The position numbers and the translations under genes are program-made. The notes below the pieces were generated by a model. The model searched no databases and had not been told where the DNA came from. It saw nothing but the letters and a program-made list of their open reading frames with translations. Of a stretch of 64,000 nt of DNA, positions 16,101 through 24,687 are shown piece after piece (the stretch's first letter is position 1; every line of letters starts with the position of its first letter). Origin of the DNA: Nocardioides sp. (GTDB taxonomy: Bacteria; Actinomycetota; Actinomycetes; Propionibacteriales; Nocardioidaceae); assembly GCA_037045645.1 (NCBI GenBank), contig JBAOIH010000003.1, positions 224,001 through 288,000 on the forward strand, given 5' to 3'.

Positions 16101-18080
16101 TCATTGCGCTACCACTGCCAACACCTCACCCGCGGCGACCTGCGCCCCCGGTCGTACGTTGACCTCCGCCACGACCCCCGCGTGGGGCGCCGTCACGGTG
16201 TGCTGCATCTTCATCGCCTCGAGGACGAGTACGACCGCCCCTTCCTCGACCTGGTCGCCCTGCTCGACCGCGACACTGATCACGCTGCCCGGCATCGGGG
16301 CCAGCAGGCTGCCCGACTGGTGCTGCGCGGCCGGGTCGGTGAAGCGGGGCACCTCGGTGAAGGTGTGATGGCCGCGCGGGGAGTCCACGAAGACCTGCCG
16401 CGTGCCGGGAAGGCCCTCGGAGAAGGCCACCGAGCAGGTGCCCTGCTCCCCCTCACCGACCCAGTCGACACGCCAACTGCCCTTTGAGTCCGCTGCGGAC
16501 TCAAAGGTGAGCGCGCGGATCTCGAAGTCGGCGTTGGGGAACTCGATCCTGCCGTCCCGGGTGCCGACCCATTCACCTGCGAAGGGCTCCTCGACGCCCG
16601 GGACCTGCAGGCGCTCGACCTGCGCCTGGCTGGGTACGTTGCGCCAGCCCGCAGGGATGCCCTGCTGGATCGACTTGGACGCATCGCGATCAGCGACCAG
16701 GGCAGCGGTGGCGCACAGCAACGCCGCCTCGGCTGGGTCCGCCTGCTGCTCGGCGAGTTCCGTGCCCTCCAACCATCCGGTCGTAGCCGCACCCGACGCG
16801 AACGTCGGCTCGGTCAGGATCGCGATGAGCTGGTCCCGGTTGGTGGTGACGCCGTGGATCTTCGCCTTGCGCAACGCGTCGACCAGCAGCCGGATCGCGG
16901 CCTCCCGAGTCGGCCCCCACGCGATCACCTTGGCCAGCATCGCGTCATAGAACGTCGACACTTCACTGCCGGACTCGAAGCCGGCGTCGACCCGGATCCC
17001 ATACCGCGTGCCGAGATCGAACTCGCTGGCGTGTGGGATCTCGAAGGTGACCAACCGCCCGCTCTGGGGGACGTACGCGCCATCCTCGGCGTAGAGCCGT
17101 ACCTCGATCGCATGTCCGTGCCCGGGCAGGGGCTGGTCCGCCTCGACCGGTCGGCCCTCGGCAACCGCGATCTGGAACTCGACGAGATCCAGGCCGGTCA
17201 CCGCCTCGGTGACCGGGTGCTCGACCTGGAGCCGCGTATTGGTCTCCAGGAAGTAGAAGCGGCTCGGGTCGTCGGCGTCGACGAGGAACTCGACAGTGCC
17301 TGCACCCCGATAGTCGATCGCCGCGGCAGCGTCACGCGCCGCGTCGTGGAGTGCTTGGCGCTGCTCGTCGGCCAGTCCGACGGCAGGGGTTTCCTCGACC
17401 ACCTTCTGGTGTCGGCGCTGCACCGAGCAGTCCCGCTCACCCAGCACGTGCACGACGCCGAGGACGGGATCACCGACGACCTGCACCTCGACGTGGCGGG
17501 CGTTCTCGACGTACGGCTCGACGAACACGGTGCCATCGCCGAACGCGCTGGCCGCCTCGGCGCTGGCCTTGGCGATCTCGTTGTCGAGGTCGGCGAGGTC
17601 GCGCACGATCCGCATCCCCCGGCCGCCACCGCCCGCGGATGCCTTGACCAGCAGTGGCGGGGCAGCACTCTCGCCGTCCAGCACGGGCACTCCTGCGGCG
17701 GCGACGATCCGCTTGGCCTCGATCTTGGAGCCCATCTGCTCGATCGACTCCGGGCTCGGTCCGACCCAGATCAGCCCGGCCTCCTCCACGGCGCGCGCGA
17801 ACTCGGCGTTCTCGGACAAGAAGCCATAACCCGGATGGATCGCGTCGGCCCCCGCCGACTGCGCGGCACCCAGGATCAGCCCGGTGTCGAGGTAGGTCTC
17901 CGCCGGCGTGTTGCCCGGCAGTCGTACGGCGTAGTCGGCCTCGCGTACGAACGGCAGGTCCGCGTCGGCATCGGAGAAGACCGCAACGGTCTCGATGCCC
18001 AGACGCCTGCACGTGGCGAAGACACGTCGCGCGATCTCGCCGCGGTTGGCGACCATCAGACGATTAATCATGGCGCTCAC
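16101..18080 (-). CDS. Acyl-CoA carboxylase alpha subunit: biotin carboxylase plus biotin carrier (AccA2/AtuF-like)
   Basis: Carboxylates its own biotin with bicarbonate and ATP, then presents it to the beta subunit. Biotin carboxylase domain, about 1-450: MVANRGEIARRVFATCRRLG, IHPGYGFLSENAEFA, the ATP-grasp loop ASAGGGGRGMRIV, ERDCSVQRRHQKVVEE and NTRLQVEHPVTEAVTGLDLV. The C-terminal biotinyl domain has the biotin lysine in VLEAMKMQHTVTAP and ends with GAQVAAGEVLAVVAQ. The 659-residue length fits MCC/geranyl-CoA-type alpha subunits. The GTG at 18080 overlaps the stop of the beta gene (GTGA); the ATG three codons later (MINRLMVANRG) is an equally good start. The substrate is uncertain: the AtuA-like neighbour suggests a branched or isoprenoid acyl-CoA. 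Confidence 0.93.
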   Translation of the reverse strand: MSAMINRLMVANRGEIARRVFATCRRLGIETVAVFSDADADLPFVREADYAVRLPGNTPAETYLDTGLILGAAQSAGADAIHPGYGFLSENAEFARAVEEAGLIWVGPSPESIEQMGSKIEAKRIVAAAGVPVLDGESAAPPLLVKASAGGGGRGMRIVRDLADLDNEIAKASAEAASAFGDGTVFVEPYVENARHVEVQVVGDPVLGVVHVLGERDCSVQRRHQKVVEETPAVGLADEQRQALHDAARDAAAAIDYRGAGTVEFLVDADDPSRFYFLETNTRLQVEHPVTEAVTGLDLVEFQIAVAEGRPVEADQPLPGHGHAIEVRLYAEDGAYVPQSGRLVTFEIPHASEFDLGTRYGIRVDAGFESGSEVSTFYDAMLAKVIAWGPTREAAIRLLVDALRKAKIHGVTTNRDQLIAILTEPTFASGAATTGWLEGTELAEQQADPAEAALLCATAALVADRDASKSIQQGIPAGWRNVPSQAQVERLQVPGVEEPFAGEWVGTRDGRIEFPNADFEIRALTFESAADSKGSWRVDWVGEGEQGTCSVAFSEGLPGTRQVFVDSPRGHHTFTEVPRFTDPAAQHQSGSLLAPMPGSVISVAVEQGDQVEEGAVVLVLEAMKMQHTVTAPHAGVVAEVNVRPGAQVAAGEVLAVVAQ

Positions 18081-19723
18081 ATCCTGAAGACGCCGAAGCC
18101 CTCGGCGCCCTTGATCTCGGTGTTGTTGGCGATGACGGACAGGCAGATGCCCAGGATCGTGCGCGTATCGCGCGGATCGATCACCCCGTCGTCATAAAGC
18201 ATTCCGGACAGCACGAATGGCAGGCTCTGCTCTTCGACCATGGCTTCGACCATGGTGCGCATGCCCGCGTCGGCCTCTTCGTCGTACGGCTTGCCCTTGG
18301 CCTCCGAGGCCGCGCGCGCGACGATGGACAGTACGCCCGCGAGTTGCGCGGGACCCATCACCGCCGACTTGGCGTTGGGCCAGGTGAAGAGGAAACGCGG
18401 GTCGTACGCCCTGCCGTTCATCCCGTAGTTCCCCGCGCCGTACGAAGCGCCGATGATCACGCTCAGGTGCGGCACGGTGCTGTTGGACACCGCGTTGAGC
18501 ATCTGGGCCCCGTGCTTGATGATGCCGCCCTGCTCGTAGTCCTTGCCGACCATGTAGCCGGTCGTGTTGTGCAAGAACAGCAGCGGCGTGTGCGACTGGT
18601 TGGCCAGTTGGATGAACTGCGCGGCCTTCTGCGCCTCCTCGCTGAACAAGACGCCCTGGGCGTTGGCGAGGATCCCGATCGGGTGGCCGTGCAGGCGCGC
18701 CCACCCGGTCACGAGACTCGTGCCGTAGAGCGGCTTGAACTCGTCGAACACCGCCTCGTTGCTGGTGCTCACCCCGTCGACGATCCGCGCGATCACCTCA
18801 CGCGGGTCGAACGGCTCCTTGAGGTCGGTCGGGATCAGGTCCAGCAGGCCGTCGGGGTCGGCATCGGGCTCGGCGTAGGCGGCGTGGAGTCCCCGGCTGG
18901 CCGGTGACTCTTGAGGTGTGTAACCGATGCATTGGTTACTAACCGTGAAACTCCCCGGCCGACCGGGGACTCCCACACCACCGAGACGAGCCACGATGCG
19001 CCGGCCGATCCGGATCGCGTCGTGCTCGTCCTCGGCCAAGTAGTCGGCCAGACCACTGACCCGGGCGTGCATCTCGGCACCACCCAGCGACTCGTCGTCG
19101 GACTCCTCGCCGGTGGCCATCTTCACCAGAGGTGGGCCACCCAGGAACACCTTGGCGCCGCCCTTGACGAAGACGGTGTAGTCACTCATGCCGGGCACGT
19201 ACGCACCCCCGGCTGTGGAGTTGCCGAAGACCAGCGCGATGGTCGGCTGCCTGCGCGCCGAGGCGCGGGTCAGGTCGCGGAAGAGCTTGCCGCCGGGGAT
19301 GAAGATCTCCTTCTGCGTCGGCAGGTCCGCACCACCGGACTCGACCAGCGAGATTGTCGGCAGGTGATTCTCCTCGGCGATCTGCGAGGCCCGGAAGATC
19401 TTCTTGACCGTCCACGGGTTCGAGGCGCCGCCCTTCACGGTCGGGTCGTTGGCGCTGATCATCACTTCGCGCCCCGACACCACACCAATGCCGGTGACCA
19501 CGGAGGCACCGACGGTGAAGTCCGAGCCCCATCCGGCCAGTGGGGAGAGTTCGAGGAAGGCGCTGCCCGGGTCGATCAACAGCTCGATCCGCTCGCGCGC
19601 GGTGAGCTTGCCGCGCTCACGGTGCCGGGCGACGTACTTCTCTCCACCCCCCGCGACCGCCTTCGCGTGCTCGGCGTCGAGGTCGGCGAGCTTGGTCAGC
19701 ATCGCCTCACGGTTCGCGGTCAT
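18077..19723 (-). CDS. Acyl-CoA carboxylase beta subunit (carboxyltransferase), with palindrome insert
   Basis: Transfers the carboxyl group from biotin to an acyl-CoA, most like methylcrotonyl- or geranyl-CoA carboxylase beta. The crotonase-like N-half has SLVESGGADLPTQKEIF and GNSTAGGAYVPGMSDY; the C-half has NTTGYMVGKDYEQGGIIKHG and IIGASYGAGNYGMNGRAYDPRF, typical of MCC beta. Between the halves (residues about 251-279) lies a stretch, PGRPGSFTVSNQCIGYTPQ, encoded by the family D palindrome at 18886-18973. It sits in the variable linker, keeps the frame and is followed by normal sequence (DPREVIARIVDG), so the enzyme is probably functional with a repeat-derived linker. The stop overlaps the alpha gene start and the start overlaps the stop of the acyl-CoA dehydrogenase upstream. 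Confidence 0.93.
   Translation of the reverse strand: MTANREAMLTKLADLDAEHAKAVAGGGEKYVARHRERGKLTARERIELLIDPGSAFLELSPLAGWGSDFTVGASVVTGIGVVSGREVMISANDPTVKGGASNPWTVKKIFRASQIAEENHLPTISLVESGGADLPTQKEIFIPGGKLFRDLTRASARRQPTIALVFGNSTAGGAYVPGMSDYTVFVKGGAKVFLGGPPLVKMATGEESDDESLGGAEMHARVSGLADYLAEDEHDAIRIGRRIVARLGGVGVPGRPGSFTVSNQCIGYTPQESPASRGLHAAYAEPDADPDGLLDLIPTDLKEPFDPREVIARIVDGVSTSNEAVFDEFKPLYGTSLVTGWARLHGHPIGILANAQGVLFSEEAQKAAQFIQLANQSHTPLLFLHNTTGYMVGKDYEQGGIIKHGAQMLNAVSNSTVPHLSVIIGASYGAGNYGMNGRAYDPRFLFTWPNAKSAVMGPAQLAGVLSIVARAASEAKGKPYDEEADAGMRTMVEAMVEEQSLPFVLSGMLYDDGVIDPRDTRTILGICLSVIANNTEIKGAEGFGVFRM
18886..18973. repeat. Family D palindromic element inside the carboxylase beta gene
   Basis: An 88-bp element. 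The outer arms (18887-18904 and 18955-18972) pair at 16 of 18 positions; the inner core GTAACCGATGCATTGGTTAC is itself a near-perfect palindrome. Bases 18915-18943 are identical to 43972-44000. It is read through in frame by the carboxylase gene. Confidence 0.9.
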
Positions 19724-20862
19724 GACGCATACCCCATCAGTTTGGCTGCCAGGTCCGTCAGCACTTCGGTTGCTCCTCCTCCGATCGGCAGGATCCGCGC
19801 GTCGCGGTAGTGCCGCTCCACCTCGGTTCCCCTCATGTAGCCGGTGCCGCCATGCAGCTGCACCGCCTTGTCACATACGTACGTCGCCGCGTCGCACGCG
19901 GTCTGCTTGGCCAGACAGGCTTCGGCGATGACGCTCTCCCCGGCCAGGTGTCGCTCCACGACGTGATGGGCGTACGTCCGGGCGACCTCGACCTGGCGTC
20001 GCATCTCGACCAGCGTGTGCTGCACGACCTGGTTGCGGATCAGCGGGCGACCGAAGGTCTCGCGCTCCTTGACGTACGCGGTGGTCAGGTCCAGCGAGCG
20101 AGCCGCGATGCCGTAGGCGTGCACCGCGATCGCGATCCGCTCGATCACGAACTGTTCGGCGATCTGATAGAAGCCGGAGTTCTCCGCACCCACCAGGTTG
20201 GCGACCGGCACGCGCGCGTCGACGTACGACAACTCGGCCGTGTCGCTGCACAGCCAGCCCATCTTGTCCAGGGCGCGTGTGACGGTGAAGCCGGGCGTTC
20301 CCGCCTCGACCACGAGCAGCGAGATCCCGGCGTGGCCGGGTTCGCCGGTGCGTACGGCCGTGGTCACGAAGTCGGCCCGAGTGCCGCTGGTGATGAACGT
20401 CTTGGCACCGTTCACGACGTAGTAGTCGCCATCGCGCACTGCCCGCGTGGTGATGCCGGCGACATCTGAGCCGCCGCCGGGCTCGGTGACGGCCAGGGAG
20501 CCGATCATGTCTCCGGCGAGCGTCGGGCGTACGAACCGGTCGATCAGGTCGGCGTTGCCGGACGCCGCGATGTGCGGCAGCGCGATGCCTCCGGTGAAGA
20601 GCGCCGACATCAGGCCACTGGACGCACCGGCGGCGAACATCGCCTCCTGTACCGCGACCGAATCACGCAGGTCGCCGCCCTCACCGCCGACCGACTCGGG
20701 GAAGGAGACACCGAGCAACCCCTGTTTGGCGGCGGCCAGGTGCAGCGCGCGCGGAAGGGCGCCCTCGCGCTCCCAGTCGTCGAGGTGCGGCATCACCTCC
20801 CGGCGTACGAACTCGGCGGCGCTGGCGCGCAGCGCCTCACGCTCCTCGGTGGTCGGGGTCAT
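19720..20862 (-). CDS. Acyl-CoA dehydrogenase (FadE13/citronellyl-CoA dehydrogenase-like)
   Basis: Second acyl-CoA dehydrogenase of the operon, 380 residues. Family blocks are SLAVTEPGGGSDVAGITTRA (FAD/substrate), GAKTFITSG, and the C-terminal LHGGTGYMRGTEVERHYRDARI followed by IGGGATEVL, which also marks isovaleryl- and citronellyl-CoA dehydrogenases. ATG 20862 has GGAGGAG 8 nt upstream and overlaps the stop of the AtuA-like gene. With carboxylase subunits downstream it presumably makes the unsaturated acyl-CoA that is then carboxylated. Isovaleryl-CoA or an isoprenoid acyl-CoA are both possible substrates; sequence alone does not decide. Confidence 0.9.
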   Translation of the reverse strand: MTPTTEEREALRASAAEFVRREVMPHLDDWEREGALPRALHLAAAKQGLLGVSFPESVGGEGGDLRDSVAVQEAMFAAGASSGLMSALFTGGIALPHIAASGNADLIDRFVRPTLAGDMIGSLAVTEPGGGSDVAGITTRAVRDGDYYVVNGAKTFITSGTRADFVTTAVRTGEPGHAGISLLVVEAGTPGFTVTRALDKMGWLCSDTAELSYVDARVPVANLVGAENSGFYQIAEQFVIERIAIAVHAYGIAARSLDLTTAYVKERETFGRPLIRNQVVQHTLVEMRRQVEVARTYAHHVVERHLAGESVIAEACLAKQTACDAATYVCDKAVQLHGGTGYMRGTEVERHYRDARILPIGGGATEVLTDLAAKLMGYAS

Positions 20863-22598
20863 AGCAACTCCTCCGGAATCTGCACGGTGCGTGATCGGGC
20901 CCATTCGCCCAGGCCCTTGGCTTGTGGATCGAAACGTGTCGAGGCGGCGACACCGTCTCCGAGGAGACCGTGCAGCACGATGTTGACGGCGCCGAGATTG
21001 GGCAGCGGGTGGATATCGATCTCGAGCTCGGCCGCCTCGGGGATGAGGTCGCGTACCCACTGCGCAGTCACGGTCGTGAGCAGCCAGTCCACGCGCTCGT
21101 CGCGCTTGGGCCCGGCACCGACCCAGAGCCCCAGGTTGGCGTCGCCACCCTTGTCGCCCGAACGCGCATGCACGAACGTGCCCAGCGGCGTGGGGCGAGT
21201 CGGGCCAGCTAAGCCCCCGTTCTGTCCGCTCAGCCCCCGGATCTCCGGGGGTTGAGCGGACTCGGGTCCGCTCGACCCGGCGCGGGGCGCCAGCCCCGGG
21301 TTCGCGATCACCTCACTCGCCCCACCCCCGAACGTCACCACGTGGGTCACCGCGTCGCGCTCGACGTAGGCCGCGCGATAGACCCCGTACGGCGACCCGG
21401 GCGCTGGTGGTGCGGTCAGGGTGAAGCCGGGGTAGGAGCCCAGCGCCAACTCGATCGCGGGGGCGGTGAACGCCTTGCCCGCCACCTTCGGATCGGCCGA
21501 CTTCACCGTGGCGCGCAGCCGAGTCGAGGCACCCTCCTCGGTGTCGGCCCCGGGCACCCCGGCGGGTCCGTGCGTCCAGGTCACCGAGGACGCCAGGTCA
21601 CCCCAGGCGGCCTCAAGCTGACGTCGCAACCACGCAACCTTGGCCGACTGGGCGAGCCCGGTCACCACGAATTCCGCGGTGTTGCGGAAGCCACCGAGCG
21701 AGTTCAAGCAGACCTTCAAGGTCGACGGAGGCTCAGACCCTCGTACGCCGCTGATCGCGACCCGATCCGGGCCGACATCGGACAACTCGAGGGAGTCCAA
21801 GTGAGCCGTCACGTCGGGACCGAGGTAGGCAGGCCCCTGGATCTCATAGCACAGCTGGGCCGTGACCGTGTCCACCGTGACCGCACCTCCCGTCCCGGGA
21901 TGCTTGGTGATCACGCACGACCCGTCAGCGGCGATCTCGGCGATCGGGAACCCGAGCGGTCCCTCGAGCGAGCTCAACTCCAGGAACCCCGAGAAGTTTC
22001 CGCCGGTGGCCTGCGTCCCGCACTCGATCACGTGCCCGGCCACGACCGCCCCGGCGAGCGCGTCGAGGTCGGCGTACGACCAGCCGAAGTGCGCCACCGC
22101 CGGACCGACGACCAACGACGCATCCGTGACCCGTCCGGTCACCACGATGTCGGCACCGCCGGACAGAGCCGCCGCGATCCCGAAGCCACCGAGATAGGCG
22201 TTGGCCGTGAGCGCGTCGCCCCAGCCGAGGTCGGCCGTACGCGATCGGAGGTCGTCGCCACTGACGTACGCAATCGACGGCGCAAGCCCGAGCCCACGCG
22301 CGACCTCTTCCAATCGCGCGGCCAGACCCGCCGGGTTGAGCCCGCCCGCGTTCGACACGATCTTGACGCCGCGTTCGAGAGCATCGCCGAGGACGTCCTC
22401 CACCTGGCGTACGAACGTGCGCGCGTAGCCCAGCGACGGGTCCTTCATGGTGTCGCGACCCAGGATCAGCATGGTGAGCTCGGCGAGATAGTCGCCGGTC
22501 AGGACGTCGACGGGGCCGCCGTCGAGCATCTCGCGCATCGCCGAGAGCCGGTCACCGTAGAAGCCGGAGACGTTCGCGACCCGCAACGGCGCGGTCAT
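20859..22598 (-). CDS. Acyclic terpene utilization AtuA-like protein (DUF1446), with repeat insert
   Basis: A 579-residue protein whose first 435 residues match the DUF1446/AtuA family: VANVSGFYGDRLSAMREML, GGPVDVLTGDYLAELTMLI, IVSNAGGLNPAG, DIVVTGRVTDASLVVGP and GHVIECGTQATGGNFSGF. The C-terminal part (about 464-579, HARSGDKGGDANLGLWV onward) is the AtuA C-terminal domain. AtuA is required for citronellol/geraniol breakdown in Pseudomonas, but its reaction is not established. Between the domains, about residues 436-463 (SGPESAQPPEIRGLSGQNGG and neighbours) are encoded by family E repeats at 21208-21290. The gene has 4-bp overlaps with the genes on both sides. Confidence 0.88.
   Translation of the reverse strand: MTAPLRVANVSGFYGDRLSAMREMLDGGPVDVLTGDYLAELTMLILGRDTMKDPSLGYARTFVRQVEDVLGDALERGVKIVSNAGGLNPAGLAARLEEVARGLGLAPSIAYVSGDDLRSRTADLGWGDALTANAYLGGFGIAAALSGGADIVVTGRVTDASLVVGPAVAHFGWSYADLDALAGAVVAGHVIECGTQATGGNFSGFLELSSLEGPLGFPIAEIAADGSCVITKHPGTGGAVTVDTVTAQLCYEIQGPAYLGPDVTAHLDSLELSDVGPDRVAISGVRGSEPPSTLKVCLNSLGGFRNTAEFVVTGLAQSAKVAWLRRQLEAAWGDLASSVTWTHGPAGVPGADTEEGASTRLRATVKSADPKVAGKAFTAPAIELALGSYPGFTLTAPPAPGSPYGVYRAAYVERDAVTHVVTFGGGASEVIANPGLAPRAGSSGPESAQPPEIRGLSGQNGGLAGPTRPTPLGTFVHARSGDKGGDANLGLWVGAGPKRDERVDWLLTTVTAQWVRDLIPEAAELEIDIHPLPNLGAVNIVLHGLLGDGVAASTRFDPQAKGLGEWARSRTVQIPEELL
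21208..21290. repeat. Family E phased repeat inside the AtuA-like gene
   Basis: GCTMAGCCCCCG units start at 21208 and 21228, a related GCTCGACCCGG unit at 21270 (two periods of 21 from 21228), and an inverted GGGGGTTGAGC lies between. The same motif with TGTCCGCTCA occurs at 41382-41416. The array is read through in frame at a domain boundary. Confidence 0.78.
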
Positions 22599-23380
22599 GA
22601 CGCGGCCCGCCCTGCGCCCGCCGGGCCCGCGAAGGCCTGGGCGATGTCCAGCCACGCCGAGGCGCCTTCACCCGAGGCCACCAGGTCGGTGTCGTCACGG
22701 TGCACCCGCTGGGTGACCAGGCGGCAGAAGTCGTACGCCGATCCGGTCACCGACTCCGGCGCTTCCTCTGGCCCGAAGGTCCAGGTCTCGCCCGACGGAG
22801 CGGTCAGCGCGACCCGCACGTCGCCGGCGGGCACGTCGAGGCCGCGGTTGATGAAGGAGTAGGCGCGCGTGCGTACGCCCAGGTGCGCGACGTGCTTGAT
22901 CCGGTCAGTGACCTCGTAGGTCAGGCCCAGGCCCTCATGCACGTCGAGCGAGTGCGCCCACGTCTCCATGAAGCGCGCGGTGCCCATCGAGGTCGGCGAC
23001 ATCGGCGGTCCGAACCAGGGCAGCTTCTCCCCGTCCGGCACCGCCCGCAGCGTGGTGACCAGGTCGGCTCGCGCCCCGCGCCACCGCGCCAGCAACTCCG
23101 CCGGGGGGACAGCACCGCCCGAGAGCGCACATTTGTCGACGTAGCCCAGCGGGTCCTCGATCGCCTCCAGCACCAACGCGTCCCAACCCGCCTTGTCGGT
23201 GGCGGCGGTGATCGCGACCTCATCGGTCCACGCCAGGTGGGCGATCTGGGTGGCGACATCCCAGCCGGCGGCGGGAGTGGGCGTACGCCACCCCTCCTCC
23301 GGCAGCGTCGCCACGGCGGCGTCCAGGACGTCGCCTTCGGCGGCGAGGTCCGCGAGTAGGGCTTCGAGGAGATCGGTCAT
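22595..23380 (-). CDS. TIGR03084-family protein (DinB/maleylpyruvate-isomerase-like metal-binding fold)
   Basis: A 261-residue protein. The N-terminal helix bundle contains GWRTPTPAAGWDVATQIAHLAWTDE, where the His after IA is the usual metal ligand of this fold. ARFMETWAHSLDVHEGLG gives the other two ligands (E-x-x-x-H and H), and LGVRTRAYSFINRGLD follows, all as in TIGR03084 proteins. The family is commonly found beside AtuA-like and acyl-CoA carboxylase genes in Actinobacteria; its reaction is unknown. Overlaps: TGA with the AtuA-like ATG, and its start with the TetR stop. Confidence 0.82.
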   Translation of the reverse strand: MTDLLEALLADLAAEGDVLDAAVATLPEEGWRTPTPAAGWDVATQIAHLAWTDEVAITAATDKAGWDALVLEAIEDPLGYVDKCALSGGAVPPAELLARWRGARADLVTTLRAVPDGEKLPWFGPPMSPTSMGTARFMETWAHSLDVHEGLGLTYEVTDRIKHVAHLGVRTRAYSFINRGLDVPAGDVRVALTAPSGETWTFGPEEAPESVTGSAYDFCRLVTQRVHRDDTDLVASGEGASAWLDIAQAFAGPAGAGRAAS

Positions 23381-23982
23381 CGGGCACCTTCCGGGGCGAG
23401 GGCGGCGTCGAGGGTGCGCGCCCAGTGGTCGAGGATCCGCTTGCGGCGGCGAGAGTCATCGGTGATCGTGTTGGCAAGTCCGAAGCCGCGCATCAGGTCG
23501 AGCGTGGCCTGGATGAGTTCGCGTACGCCCGGCAACGACTCGTCCGCCCCCAGCGCCGCGACCGTCAGCCGGTGCGCCTCACGGCCGACGCGCTGCTCCA
23601 GCGGCGCGACCGCCGCGAGCAGGGCGGGATCCGTACGTGCGGCGACCCACAACTCCAGCGCCGCCGTGAAGACCGGTGACGTGAAGTGCGCGGCGAGCAC
23701 GTCGAGCACGGTGCGGGTGCGGTGTCGAGCATCGCGAGCCGACTCCAGCGCGGGGAGCAACTCGGCCGCTCGGCGTTCGGTCAGGTGCTCGACCGCCGCC
23801 ACGACGAGCGCGTTCTTGCTCGGGAAGTGGTGCAGTTGCGCCCCCCGGGAGACCCCGGCTCGCTGGGAGACCAGCGTGGTCGACGTCCCCGAGAAGCCGT
23901 GCTCCACCAGGCATTCCACGGTCGCCTCCAGGAGCCGCGCGCGCATCGCCCGCGACCGCTCCTCCTGTGGCACCCGACTCAC
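23377..23982 (-). CDS. TetR-family regulator of the carboxylase operon
   Basis: A 201-residue TetR protein; the HTH is LLEATVECLVEHGFSGTSTTLVSQRAGVSRG followed by the standard HHFPSKNALV. The ligand-binding half is unremarkable. GTG 23982 is chosen because a promoter fits it exactly: TTGACT, 17-bp spacer, CAGGCT, then 6 nt to the GTG, implying a leaderless message. It heads the operon that runs to 14826 with 4-bp overlaps through the carboxylase genes, so it probably represses the whole catabolic set until an acyl-CoA-type ligand binds; that role parallels AtuR and is inferred. Confidence 0.87.
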   Translation of the reverse strand: MSRVPQEERSRAMRARLLEATVECLVEHGFSGTSTTLVSQRAGVSRGAQLHHFPSKNALVVAAVEHLTERRAAELLPALESARDARHRTRTVLDVLAAHFTSPVFTAALELWVAARTDPALLAAVAPLEQRVGREAHRLTVAALGADESLPGVRELIQATLDLMRGFGLANTITDDSRRRKRILDHWARTLDAALAPEGAR

Positions 23983-23988
23983 GCGTGC

Positions 23989-24025
23989 AGCCTGACGGAT
24001 TAACAACAAACAGTCAAGCCTGACT
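23989..24025 (-). promoter_or_regulatory. Promoter and candidate operator of the TetR operon
   Basis: Minus-strand -35 TTGACT (24012-24017), 17-bp spacer, -10 CAGGCT (23989-23994). The palindrome AGTCA-agcc-TGACT (24012-24025) covers the -35, a natural autorepression site. Confidence 0.62.
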
Positions 24026-24123
24026 TTTTTCATCCAGAGGCACGGCGGTTTCGAGACGGGTGGCCCCGGGCAGATCACCGGCGCAATACCCTGCTTTCAG
24101 CACCCCGAGAGAAGAGAACGAGC

Positions 24124-24681
24124 ATGAGCGACCAGAACCCTTACGGCCAGCCGTCGGACCCCTACGGCCAGAACCCTTATGGTCAGACCAACTACGGCGG
24201 CGCCGTCCAGTCCGCCGGCAACTACGCCACCTTCTTCCAGCGCGTCGGTGCCTACCTGATCGACCAGATCATCATGGGACTTCCGCTGATCCTCGCCTTC
24301 GTCGGCATCGGCATGTCTGCCAGCGGCACCGAGATCGACCCGGTCACCGGCGAACTCACCGGTGGCGGCATGTCCGGCGCGGGCCTGGTCCTGGTGCTGC
24401 TCGGCTCCCTTGGTGCACTCGCGCTCCTGATCTGGAACATCTGCATCAAGCAGGGCAACACCGGCTGCACCATCGGCAAGGGCATGCTCGGCATCAAGTT
24501 GATCAGCGAAGAGACCGGCCAGCCGATCGGCCCGCTGATGTCGTTCGTACGCCAACTCGCCCACTTTGTCGACGGCGTGATCTGCAACATCGGTTACCTG
24601 TTCCCGCTGTGGGACCCCAAGCGGCAGACCATCGCCGACAAGATCATGAAGACCGTCGTCATCAACGCTCCCAAGGGCTGA
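24124..24681 (+). CDS. RDD-family membrane protein
   Basis: A 185-residue protein. Its first 30 residues are Gly/Gln/Tyr-rich low-complexity sequence (NPYGQPSDPYGQNPYGQ), followed by the RDD domain: FFQRVGAYLIDQIIMGLPL with the name-giving R and D, two membrane helices, GCTIGKGMLGIKLI, and a third hydrophobic segment ending WDPKRQTIADKIMKTVV. RDD proteins are small membrane proteins; some act in ion exchange, most are unassigned. AGAGAAG lies 7 nt upstream of ATG. A degenerate family B half-site (GGTTTCGAGACG) is at 24048-24059. Probably co-transcribed with the next RDD gene 6 bp away. Confidence 0.85.
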   Translation: MSDQNPYGQPSDPYGQNPYGQTNYGGAVQSAGNYATFFQRVGAYLIDQIIMGLPLILAFVGIGMSASGTEIDPVTGELTGGGMSGAGLVLVLLGSLGALALLIWNICIKQGNTGCTIGKGMLGIKLISEETGQPIGPLMSFVRQLAHFVDGVICNIGYLFPLWDPKRQTIADKIMKTVVINAPKG

Positions 24682-24687
24682 TCGGGC

